Below, one piece after another: positions 39,268-47,093 of a DNA stretch of 64,000 nucleotides. Source of the stretch: a bacterium (GTDB lineage Bacteria > Eisenbacteria > RBG-16-71-46 > CAIMUX01); contig JAUIHP010000001.1 in assembly GCA_030431975.1 (NCBI GenBank), forward strand, positions 1 to 64,000, in the 5' to 3' direction. How positions within the stretch are numbered: the stretch's first letter is position 1; each line of letters starts with the position of its first letter. The translations under genes and the position numbers were made by a program. The notes under the pieces were generated by a model. It had not been told where the DNA came from, did not search any database, and saw only the letters and a program-made list of their open reading frames with translations.

Positions 39268-41874
39268 CTAGTTGAACGGCGCGGCCCGGCGACGAAGCTC
39301 ATCGAGATTGGGTTCGTTCGGGTCAAGCGGCGTTCCCGGATGGATGCATCGCGCAGGACACTTCTCTGCGGCCTGGACCAGTTGTGCGTACGTTCCCGCG
39401 TTCGGATCCTTGATCTCGACCTGCTTGTTCGAGTCGTAGACGAAGAGCCGCGGATTGATCTGGACGCAGTCGTTGCAGCTGGTACAGAGCGGAGAATCGA
39501 CGTAGGGATCCATCTCTTCGTCGTCATCTCCCGTTTCGGCGACAGCATCCGGCTGCGCTTCTGATTCTCCGTGAACCTCTGCGTGCGCGTCGGCGCTTTC
39601 CGCGGCGGTACTCGTGCCCGAGTTCAATGCGTCACTCGAGGCGTCACTCGAGGCGTCGCTCGAGTCACCATCCGCTCCTCCGCCGGAACTGGAGCCGGGC
39701 CCCGGTGCCGATCCCGCGCCTGTGCTCGAAACTGCCACGTCGCCCACCGCGGAACCTGCGGCGGACTCTGCCTGCGAGTCTGCCGTGGCAGACAACAGAG
39801 AACGCATCGAGTCCGTCGCGTGCGGATCCAAGTCCAGGAGAAAACGGGCGACGCCCTCCAGTGCTTCCGTCGCGGCCGTTGCTTTGGCCTCTTCGACAGC
39901 CTGCGCGTGTTGCTCCGCGAGTTGGGACCGCTCCGAGTCCCACTCCTCCTCGAGCCCGGCTCGGGACCGGTCGACGGCACGCTGCACGAACTCGTTATCG
40001 ATTCCTGCGAGTTCCTGCAAAGTGTGCCAATAGTCCATCCGGTCGCGTGTGGCTTCGACCAGGGCTCGAGAAACCGCCAGACGAATCGTCCGCCCCTCGG
40101 CGTCGAGCGCCCGAATGAAAGGAACCTCTGCTTCTGCTCCACCGTCGTTGCCCAAATACTGAGAGAGCGGCACGAGATCGGCCGCATCGAGATCATCGGG
40201 AATCAGACGAAACTGAGTTCTCGCACGAGGGTCGAGAAGCGCGAAGTGGGCGAACGTAAAGTCCTCGTCGCCGGACTCCAACGAGTGATGGGGCCACGCC
40301 AGTTCCGGTGCGGGATTGTCACCGAGTTCCAATCGGCGAGCCCAGCTGCGACCGGCAATCGGATCGTAGACGAAGAGAGGATGGGCACGCCCCTCGACGG
40401 CGGCCCCCAGGTGCAACCAAGGACCCGGCTTTCCGTCGAGTGGTGAAGTTCCGATGACGTGCAGAGCCGGTTCAGCACGATCCAAGAGTCGATCAAACGC
40501 CCGCATCAGCGAGCCGGGCTGTGAGAGCACACCCTGATGGGCTGCAGCTTTGCGGTGTCCGATCGCAACGTAGGCCAACTCCAGGCGTGACCGCTCGCCC
40601 AAACACTCCTCCGCACCTGGATCTTCGAAGGGGTCGACGGTCACCAGGACGTGGATGGGCAGCCGACCACGCAACACTTCCGAAAGACTCGAGAGGTGCA
40701 TGCGGTCGAGACTCGTCGTCGCATCGAGAACCGCGGCGATCGGCGGAAGAAATGCGCGTGCGTCACGGGACAGAACCGGCTGCGCACTTTCGAGCCAGGC
40801 GGAATGACGCTCGGGATCGAAACGGCCCTCAAGTTCGAGCTCCAGATGTTTCCGGGCCCGAAGCAAACCGCTCCATACTTCGATCTCACGTTCGAAGAGG
40901 TCCAAGGCCCGAGCACAGGGATCATCGTCATGCAGGGTCAGCTGCCGCTTGTCCTCCTGTTCCCAACTCGGAGGAATGTCGATTCCGGTCGATAGAACGA
41001 CCGCGGCCTCCGGTCCCTCTTCTCCTTCCACATACGCTTCCAGGAACTCGAGACTGGCTTCGATGGCCTTCACTCTCTCCGGAGCGCGTGGAACGGCACC
41101 GCTTCGGCTACCCGTCACCTGTGCAAGTCGGGACGGATCGAACCACGATGACGCCTCCTCTCCCAACTCGGCGCTCACCGCCTCAGGTTTGGATGCTCCA
41201 TCGCCACGGAGTCGCTCCAGCCGCAAAAGCTCACGAGTGCGCCGAACGACGTCCAGGATCTCTTCCCGAAGGGCCCCACGATCCCGGCGCACTGCACGAA
41301 CCGCGCAGTGTTTCCAAACGTCCAAGGCGGAACTTTCGTGAAGAGAAACCCAGGAACCGACCGGCAAGCCGTCGACGAGACGGTCCCAAGCCTGCAGTAA
41401 CTGTTCCTTCGGCGTATCCGAGATGCCGAGGGCGTCCACCGACGTACGACCCGCAGATCGAATCCGGTCGAGCAAATGCGCGGACGCACCCTGACCGTCC
41501 GCACCGGAGCTGTCACCTTCTGGGTTCTCCAGTGATTCTCGGACGGCCCGTTCGAAACGGTCGAGGTTGTCGAGCAGAAACCGCCCGCCCTCGCCGAGAT
41601 CGGTCGTCGAAGCTGCGCGGTGCAGGAGATCCGGCCAGGAGACCCCTCGGCTGTGCCCTTCCTCCTCACCATCCATGAGGAGGAACGGATACGGAGTGCG
41701 GATCCGCGCTGTGTCCCGGAACGGTTGCATGGCGACGGGAATCCAATCGCCCTCCAGCGGAGAGTTCGGGAGGGCGCCATGGACGAAGCGCTGCAGCTCA
41801 ACGATCGGATCGCGATTCGCCGTGACCTGCACTTTCGGATTCATCGGCCGTTCCCGATCCGCGTCAACGCTCAT
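39268..41874 (-). CDS. 868-residue PFOR-cofactor-domain-like protein with C-terminal ferredoxin motif
   Basis: No intact known enzyme is recognisable. The middle (about residues 395-560) aligns by eye with the second part of the PFOR thiamine domain. LSSLSEVLRGRLPIHVLVTV corresponds to the GLDHVLASG..VNVLVLDT segment, LELAYVAIGHRKAAAH to the YVAQVAMGA segment, and LGAAVEGRAHPLFVYDP to the GYWPLYRYDP segment. Cofactor-binding residues are replaced. A coiled-coil-like stretch (about 640-690) and a Ser/Ala/Gly-rich linker with SSDASSDASSDA repeats follow. The C-terminus has a single-cluster ferredoxin motif, CTSCNDC (about 795) with a distal Cys in KCPARCIHPG. It lies between korB and rnfB, with GAGG upstream of the ATG. 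An electron-transfer subunit handing KorAB electrons to RnfB is my inference. Confidence 0.7.
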   Translation of the reverse strand: MSVDADRERPMNPKVQVTANRDPIVELQRFVHGALPNSPLEGDWIPVAMQPFRDTARIRTPYPFLLMDGEEEGHSRGVSWPDLLHRAASTTDLGEGGRFLLDNLDRFERAVRESLENPEGDSSGADGQGASAHLLDRIRSAGRTSVDALGISDTPKEQLLQAWDRLVDGLPVGSWVSLHESSALDVWKHCAVRAVRRDRGALREEILDVVRRTRELLRLERLRGDGASKPEAVSAELGEEASSWFDPSRLAQVTGSRSGAVPRAPERVKAIEASLEFLEAYVEGEEGPEAAVVLSTGIDIPPSWEQEDKRQLTLHDDDPCARALDLFEREIEVWSGLLRARKHLELELEGRFDPERHSAWLESAQPVLSRDARAFLPPIAAVLDATTSLDRMHLSSLSEVLRGRLPIHVLVTVDPFEDPGAEECLGERSRLELAYVAIGHRKAAAHQGVLSQPGSLMRAFDRLLDRAEPALHVIGTSPLDGKPGPWLHLGAAVEGRAHPLFVYDPIAGRSWARRLELGDNPAPELAWPHHSLESGDEDFTFAHFALLDPRARTQFRLIPDDLDAADLVPLSQYLGNDGGAEAEVPFIRALDAEGRTIRLAVSRALVEATRDRMDYWHTLQELAGIDNEFVQRAVDRSRAGLEEEWDSERSQLAEQHAQAVEEAKATAATEALEGVARFLLDLDPHATDSMRSLLSATADSQAESAAGSAVGDVAVSSTGAGSAPGPGSSSGGGADGDSSDASSDASSDALNSGTSTAAESADAHAEVHGESEAQPDAVAETGDDDEEMDPYVDSPLCTSCNDCVQINPRLFVYDSNKQVEIKDPNAGTYAQLVQAAEKCPARCIHPGTPLDPNEPNLDELRRRAAPFN
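39629..39664. repeat. Three 12-nt in-frame tandem repeats in the 868-residue gene
   Basis: GCGTCACTCGAG occurs twice and GCGTCGCTCGAG once, back to back. On the coding strand they give repeated Ser-Ser-Asp-Ala units in the flexible linker before the ferredoxin motif. Confidence 0.85.
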
Positions 41875-41946
41875 CTTGCCTCTTCCTTGATCCGCAACCT
41901 ACGTCGATCCACAACACCCCTTGGCTCACAGACAGGGACCTATTGC

Positions 41947-42909
41947 CTAAATGGCAAAGCGGTCGAGTTCCTGCCCCAGAGCTTCGATCTTCTGATCGGC
42001 GGTCATTCCCATTCCAACCGTGGTGAACTCGTCATAGATCGGCCGTGTCGGATCCCGATAGACGACGCCCACGGGAATCGCTCCTTCCCCACCATCCGCA
42101 TCCGCGATGGCACGGGCTTCCTTCATGTTCGAAGGGTCATGCCCGGACTTGTTGGGGAAGATCCTGGCGATCTTCTCGTCCATGACCAATCCATCCTCGT
42201 GCTGCAGCAACAGCAACTGTGCGGGGTCGTGCTGCAGATGATGGAAAACCTGATCCGTATAGGTGGGGCAACGTTGGAGGATACGAACAAAGCTCGTGCC
42301 CTTGTGATGGTAGGCCGCTTCCAGCACGGCGTGAAGCAACGGCGGATTCCAATCGACAGCCTGGGCCACGAACGAACAGTTCGTGAAGCCCAGGACGGCC
42401 TGCAGCGGATTGAGCGGCGGAAGCCAGGCTCCTCGTGGATGCGTGTTCGTCTTCAGACCTTGCGGACTGGTTGGCGAAGTTTGGTTCTTCGTCAATCCGT
42501 AGACGTTGTTGTCGAAGAGCATGACCGTGATGTCCATGTTGTAGCGAATGGCATGGATCCAGTGGCCGGCTCCGATGGAACAACAATCTCCGTCCCCGGT
42601 GGCCACCCACACCTGAAGATCCGGGCGACGCGACTTGATTCCGCACGCGACCGGAAGGGGCCTCCCGTGAAGCCCGTGAAATCCGTACGTCTTCATGTAG
42701 TGGGGAAAGCGACTGGAACAGCCGATTCCGGAAACGGCGACCACCTTTTCCGGAGGAAGCTGTTCATCGCGACAGATTTTCTGGACTGCGGTCAGAACTC
42801 CGAAGTCTCCGCATCCCGGGCACCACCGAGCGACGCCTCCCTCGTAGTCTTCGAGCGTGAAGTACCGGGCCGGTGGATCCAGTTCCCAATCCTCTTCCAA
42901 TCCGAACAT
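41947..42909 (-). CDS. korB: 2-oxoglutarate:ferredoxin oxidoreductase beta subunit (thiamine-pyrophosphate binding)
   Basis: KorB binds thiamine pyrophosphate and a [4Fe-4S] cluster and decarboxylates 2-oxoglutarate to succinyl-CoA with KorA. WCPGCGDFGVLTAVQK holds two cluster Cys residues, SGIGCSSRFPHYMKTYGFHG follows, and the cofactor motif ATGDGDCCSIGAGHWIHAIR is near residue 104, then FDNNVYGLTKNQTSPTS. All catalytic features are intact. The 320-residue length is usual for KorB. The start at 42909 has AGGAGA upstream and lies 9 nt after the korA stop region. The preference for 2-oxoglutarate is from family resemblance only. Confidence 0.92.
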   Translation of the reverse strand: MFGLEEDWELDPPARYFTLEDYEGGVARWCPGCGDFGVLTAVQKICRDEQLPPEKVVAVSGIGCSSRFPHYMKTYGFHGLHGRPLPVACGIKSRRPDLQVWVATGDGDCCSIGAGHWIHAIRYNMDITVMLFDNNVYGLTKNQTSPTSPQGLKTNTHPRGAWLPPLNPLQAVLGFTNCSFVAQAVDWNPPLLHAVLEAAYHHKGTSFVRILQRCPTYTDQVFHHLQHDPAQLLLLQHEDGLVMDEKIARIFPNKSGHDPSNMKEARAIADADGGEGAIPVGVVYRDPTRPIYDEFTTVGMGMTADQKIEALGQELDRFAI

Positions 42910-42917
42910 GAGATCTC

Positions 42918-44831
42918 CTAGGGTTGCGTCCGGCCGGCGGCGGCGGAGTGTTGCGAGAAGTTCTTCCGGATCACATCGAGAATGATCCCCGGCGAAAGAG
43001 GCTGTCCGTGTACCTGGGACCACGAGTCGACATCGACCAGGGTCTCGTCCCGAAGAAGTGATGCGAACTGGGAACGCCGTCGGTCCGTCGTTGGATCGGC
43101 CGGTGCGTACTCATCGAGATCCGTGTACTGAATGCCGATCGCAAGCACACGATCAAAGCGTTCGAAGATCTCCTTCAGGCCCGGCTCCATCGGAGAGACG
43201 AATCGTAGATGCACGGAGGACACGGAAAGCCCTTCGGCCCGCGCTGCCTCGACCGCTTCTTCGATGGCTCCCAACGTCGAGCCCCAGCCGACGACCAGTA
43301 ACTCTCCGGACTCCTCCCCGTGAACCTTGGGCGGACGGAGCGTCTTCCGAAGCGCGCGGAGCTTGCGGCTCCGCATCTCCATTCCCTTCTGGTTGGAATC
43401 GGGGTCGTAGGCCACATGTGCGTCGCCGGTGTGAGCCAGTCCAGTAAGGACATATTCCCCGCCCGGCTGTCCCGGCACCGGCCGCGGGGAGAGCCCGGTT
43501 TCCGGATCCCAGTCGTACGCCGTCACGTTCGGATCCCACGGCGACGAATCAATCGGCGGTGCGATCCACTCTTCCCTTGGTTCCGGACGAGGAATCGGCT
43601 GAACGCCCGTCGCCAGATTCGCGTCCGTCAGAATGAGCACTGGACCACGGAACGCTTCCGCGAGCTTCCGAGCGGTGATCACCATATGGAAACACTCTTC
43701 GATGGTCGCCGCCGCCATGATGATCTTGGGCGCATCACCCGGAGCTCCATAGAGAGATGCCATGAGGTCACCCTGCTCGACCTTCGTCGGAAGCCCTGTA
43801 CTGGGGCCGCCGCGTTGCACGTCAATGATGACAAGCGGAACTTCGCCCATCACGGCAAGGCCGATGAACTCGGTCTTGAGAGCCAAACCCGGACCCGAGG
43901 TGATCGTGCAGGCCGTCTTGCCTGCATAGCTCGCACCGACGGCAAAACCGATGGCTGCGATTTCGTCTTCGGCCTGGTGAAGCAAGCCGCCGACGCGGAA
44001 GAAGCTGTCCCCGAGGTGGTGGGACACGGAGGTCGCGGGAGTGATCGGATACATCGCCACGACTTCGATTCCGGCGGCCATGATCCCCAGTGCCAAAGCC
44101 TGGTTTCCGTTGACGACGATCTGGGACGTCAGGAGCTCACGCGGCGGAACCTCGAGAGCCACCTCGGCGTTCTCCTGACCGTAGGCGTACCCGGCGCGGA
44201 TCAGGTCCTGGTTCCGCGAGATGACTTCCTCACCCTTTCGCCGGAAGAGGAACGCCGCTTCGGCCAGGGAAAGTTCCACGTTCATCCCGAACATCTCGGT
44301 CAGGAGTCCGAGAACGAACATGTTCTTGCCGACGCGAGGATTGGCAATCAGCTTCGCGCACTCTTCTTCGAGAGGGAACTCCTGAACGATGAAACCCTTT
44401 TCACGGAACTCCGCGATTGCGGTTTCGAACGCCTCGCGAATCTGGGGCGAATCATCCTTGCGCCACTTGGAGTCCAGGAAGATGCGAGTGCCCTTCCGGT
44501 ACGCACCCTGCTGGATGCGTCCGTAGAGCACCTGTTCGTTGAAGGCGATGACGACGTCCGCTTCGTTGCCCATGTTCGTGATGACCTTGGAGCCGAAGCG
44601 AATGCGAATCCCGCTGGCGCCCGCGCGCGACCGGGCCGGCGGCTTGATTTCGGCGGGGATGATCTCCACCGTCCAAACTCCGCAACCGGACTTTGCGCAG
44701 ACGGCGCCGAAAGCCTGTCCCGCTTTCTGGGCGCCCTCTCCGGAGTCACTGACGATTTCAACGATCTGCTCGCGAACCTGGGTGCGTGGTCCTACGGTTC
44801 CGGCAGTGGAACCGTCCGTGGCGTAGCTCAA
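42918..44831 (-). CDS. korA: 2-oxoglutarate:ferredoxin oxidoreductase, gamma and alpha subunits fused
   Basis: Residues about 20-195 form the gamma domain (GEGAQKAGQAFGAVCAKSG, VVIAFNEQVLYG, NMFVLGLLTEMFG). From about residue 230 comes the alpha domain with NGNQALALGIMAAGIEVVAMYPITPATSV, LLHQAEDEIAAIGFAVGASY, TSGPGLALKTEFIGLAVMGE and QRGGPSTGLPTKVEQGDLM, then GRVL-type transketolase C-terminal features. This gamma-alpha fusion is the common KorA form in aerobes and FCB-group bacteria. It overlaps the hemerythrin stop by 4 nt and precedes korB, forming one active enzyme with it. No separate ferredoxin subunit is encoded, so an external ferredoxin or the embedded Fe-S proteins must accept the electrons. 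Confidence 0.93.
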   Translation of the reverse strand: MSYATDGSTAGTVGPRTQVREQIVEIVSDSGEGAQKAGQAFGAVCAKSGCGVWTVEIIPAEIKPPARSRAGASGIRIRFGSKVITNMGNEADVVIAFNEQVLYGRIQQGAYRKGTRIFLDSKWRKDDSPQIREAFETAIAEFREKGFIVQEFPLEEECAKLIANPRVGKNMFVLGLLTEMFGMNVELSLAEAAFLFRRKGEEVISRNQDLIRAGYAYGQENAEVALEVPPRELLTSQIVVNGNQALALGIMAAGIEVVAMYPITPATSVSHHLGDSFFRVGGLLHQAEDEIAAIGFAVGASYAGKTACTITSGPGLALKTEFIGLAVMGEVPLVIIDVQRGGPSTGLPTKVEQGDLMASLYGAPGDAPKIIMAAATIEECFHMVITARKLAEAFRGPVLILTDANLATGVQPIPRPEPREEWIAPPIDSSPWDPNVTAYDWDPETGLSPRPVPGQPGGEYVLTGLAHTGDAHVAYDPDSNQKGMEMRSRKLRALRKTLRPPKVHGEESGELLVVGWGSTLGAIEEAVEAARAEGLSVSSVHLRFVSPMEPGLKEIFERFDRVLAIGIQYTDLDEYAPADPTTDRRRSQFASLLRDETLVDVDSWSQVHGQPLSPGIILDVIRKNFSQHSAAAGRTQP

Positions 44832-45256
44832 TCCCCACCCCCTTCTTCGTGGTAGAAAGCCTCGACGAGCAGTTGGTTCTCGACGATTTCATGTTCACGA
44901 ACCAGGTGAACGAACTCACGAACGGAGTCGATCAGCTGTTGGTGCAAGGGCTGCCCTGACTCCGCTGCCTTCGCCAGCTCAGCCAACTGCTCAACCTGCT
45001 CGATCATGGCGCGGTGTTCGTGAATCAGACCCTTCAGGTCCTGTGAATGTCTGGGATCGACACTCTCGATGGATTCGAACATTCCGTTCGGCCGCTCTTC
45101 TTCCTCGAAGTGGCGTTCAAGCCAGGGACGAAGGGCCTCTACCTGCTTGCGGATGTCTCCCGGATCACGACTCTGTTCGAGTTCGGTGATCATCGGAATC
45201 AGTTCCTTATGATCGTCGTCGACCTGCGGGAATCTTTGGGATACCGGTTGGGACAT
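44828..45256 (-). CDS. Hemerythrin-domain protein, first gene of the kor-rnf operon
   Basis: This 142-residue four-helix protein has the diiron ligand pattern of bacterial hemerythrins: VDDDHKELIPMI, LERHFEEEE, LIHEHRAMIEQV and LVREHEIVENQLL. Such proteins bind O2 or NO reversibly or store iron. The oxygen-sensitive Kor and Rnf proteins follow directly (ATGA overlap with korA), so a protective or sensing role for O2 is a reasonable inference. AGGAGG precedes the ATG. It appears to be the first gene of the operon. Confidence 0.88.
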   Translation of the reverse strand: MSQPVSQRFPQVDDDHKELIPMITELEQSRDPGDIRKQVEALRPWLERHFEEEERPNGMFESIESVDPRHSQDLKGLIHEHRAMIEQVEQLAELAKAAESGQPLHQQLIDSVREFVHLVREHEIVENQLLVEAFYHEEGGGD

Positions 45257-45436
45257 CGTTCCTCCTCAGCAAGGTGGTGCAACGAGTCACATCGATCACC
45301 TCTGCAGTTTCGACAGGAACGGTTTTGCGGTCTATAAGGGGAACCCGCATGTTCAAGGGAGACAACAGACTCCGGATTTTGAACTCAGCATGGCGCTTCT
45401 CTGATCGCGGTCTACAGCGAGGTAGAAGTCAGAGCG
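45257..45436 (-). promoter_or_regulatory. Leader of the hemerythrin-kor-rnf operon
   Basis: The 180-nt gap between the SGNH gene stop and the hemerythrin ATG should carry the operon promoter. On the minus strand TTGAAC (45351-45356) and TATAGA (45331-45336) resemble -35 and -10 boxes, but the 14-nt spacing is short. GGAGGAACG just before the ATG is a strong ribosome site. Confidence 0.3.
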
Positions 45437-46660
45437 TCAGAGTCCTCCGGACCGAACCCACTCGACGACAAGACTGGCCAGGACGAGGTGACCTTGCGGA
45501 GAAGGATGTCCATCCCGGGACGGTCGATAGATCCGCACTCCGGAACGCAATGAATCGGCTAGCGGGGTCAGCGCATGCAGCACCGGCACTCCCTCGTCGC
45601 GGAGTGTGCTCAAGACCGATCGTGTCGCCTCCGCTTCTGACTCGAGCAAAAGCTCCGCACCGTCCAGCTCGGCCAGGGACGGATCAACCGTCGCAAAAAC
45701 GCGCTCCTTCGTTGGAACGAGAAGGACGCACAGTTCGACACCCGCCTCATCCGCCTTTGCCGCAAGCTCAACCAGATTCCGATTCGTAATCCGCAATCCC
45801 TCCCGGATCCGTAGGTCCTGCAGATTCAAAGCCAGGGAACGATACGGAATCGTCAGGATGGTGCGAACCCCGGCAACTTCTACGGCCTCCTCGTCGTCTC
45901 GCGAAGCAGCTTGCTCCTGACGTGTCTGCCATGCGGCCTCCGCGTCGTATGTACGGCGGACCGCGGATCGGTGGTTCCAAGTGGCGCGGATTCCACGAAT
46001 CAAAGCAAAGGTCTTGGACCAACGGAGACGTGCGACCCACGACTCCGCAGGACCGGAGGTCTGCATCAAACCTTGAACATGCTGGAGCAACGGATCCGCC
46101 CCCTCCAGCTCATCGACTCGCCGGCGGATCGAACTCGAACCACCGACAGCCTCACGTCGCCACCCGACGACGTGTGTGTGATAGAACGAATCGTAGAGAT
46201 CGTTGCCGAAGTAGACCGACACGATGACGAGCTCAGGACCCAGGTCCATCGCTTCTTCCCACAGTTCCAGAAGCTGCGTAGTTCCGAATCCCCCGAAAGC
46301 CATGTTGTAAATCGACAGACCGAACTGATCCTTGAGTACGCGGGGCCAGGCGTCTTCGGGATGCACACCCGCGCCGTAGGTTTGGGAGTCGCCAAGCGCC
46401 ACGATGTCGGCTTGATCGAGAGCCGTCTCGTTGCGCCAACCGCGACGATCGTGTTCCGGATGTCGGGGATGCGGGCGGCGGCCCAGGGCAGCATCTTCGG
46501 TCGAAGAGAATTCGAACGGGGTGAGAAGCAAACGTGCCGCTGCCGGAGAAACGTGGACACTCAGATGAAGCATTAGCTCGACGAACACGAACGCCAAAGC
46601 GAGACAGCCAAAGGCGGCAAGAGTGCGAGATCGCCGCGACCCTTCACGTGAGCGATTCAC
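45437..46660 (-). CDS. Membrane-anchored SGNH/GDSL hydrolase-like protein
   Basis: An N-terminal membrane segment (TLAAFGCLALAFVFVELMLH) anchors an SGNH domain. The block I nucleophile is in IVALGDSQTYGAGV near residue 90, an NDLYDSFY block III-like motif follows, and the catalytic Asp/His pair is in SRDGHPSPQGHLVLA at the C-terminus. Such proteins act as lipases, esterases or polysaccharide O-acetyltransferase/esterase partners (AlgJ/AlgX type); the substrate is unknown. The start is GTG at 46660. It lies 31 nt downstream of a small unknown gene in the same direction. Confidence 0.82.
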   Translation of the reverse strand: MNRSREGSRRSRTLAAFGCLALAFVFVELMLHLSVHVSPAAARLLLTPFEFSSTEDAALGRRPHPRHPEHDRRGWRNETALDQADIVALGDSQTYGAGVHPEDAWPRVLKDQFGLSIYNMAFGGFGTTQLLELWEEAMDLGPELVIVSVYFGNDLYDSFYHTHVVGWRREAVGGSSSIRRRVDELEGADPLLQHVQGLMQTSGPAESWVARLRWSKTFALIRGIRATWNHRSAVRRTYDAEAAWQTRQEQAASRDDEEAVEVAGVRTILTIPYRSLALNLQDLRIREGLRITNRNLVELAAKADEAGVELCVLLVPTKERVFATVDPSLAELDGAELLLESEAEATRSVLSTLRDEGVPVLHALTPLADSLRSGVRIYRPSRDGHPSPQGHLVLASLVVEWVRSGGL

Positions 46661-46691
46661 AAACTCTTCCTCGGACCGCCCGAACTCCGCA

Positions 46692-47078
46692 TCAGGCGCT
46701 ACCGCGGCGAAACCGGGGGCTTCGAATCAAACCCTGCGACCACTCCTCGGTCAACTGGTCGCGTTCCTCAGCCGTCTCGAAGAATCGGATCCTGGGCTTA
46801 CCCTCCCGCTCATCTTCGCGGATGACCCCGAACAGCCGAACCCAGGTCGGGTCCGGCGGCCGGTCTGCATCGTCACGTCGTCGCGTTTCGACTTCGATTT
46901 GAAACACCTGAATCCATCCGGGACGTTCGATAGCCACAAGCCTGGCTCGATCGAACCGTGCGAGCCGTCCTCCGAAACCGTTTGCGCTGAGATGGCGGCG
47001 CAGGTGACGTTCGAGCGAGACGTCACCGACCCCGGTGCGCCAGGAGTTCAAGGCTCGCTTGATTCGTTCCCACAACAC
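46692..47078 (-). CDS. Small hypothetical protein between beta-helix and SGNH genes
   Basis: The 128-residue product is rich in Arg and Glu and has no membrane segment, signal peptide or motif I recognise. Middle segments LARFDRARLVAIERPGWIQVFQIEVET and IRFFETAEERDQLTEEW look like alternating strand and helix. The start is GTG at 47078, with GGAG 8 nt upstream. It lies 15 nt after the beta-helix gene and 31 nt before the SGNH gene on the same strand, so it is probably co-transcribed with them. A longer frame on the opposite strand overlaps it but reads as low-complexity and lacks a start context. Confidence 0.6.
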   Translation of the reverse strand: MLWERIKRALNSWRTGVGDVSLERHLRRHLSANGFGGRLARFDRARLVAIERPGWIQVFQIEVETRRRDDADRPPDPTWVRLFGVIREDEREGKPRIRFFETAEERDQLTEEWSQGLIRSPRFRRGSA

Positions 47079-47093
47079 GGATCGGCTCCGAGG

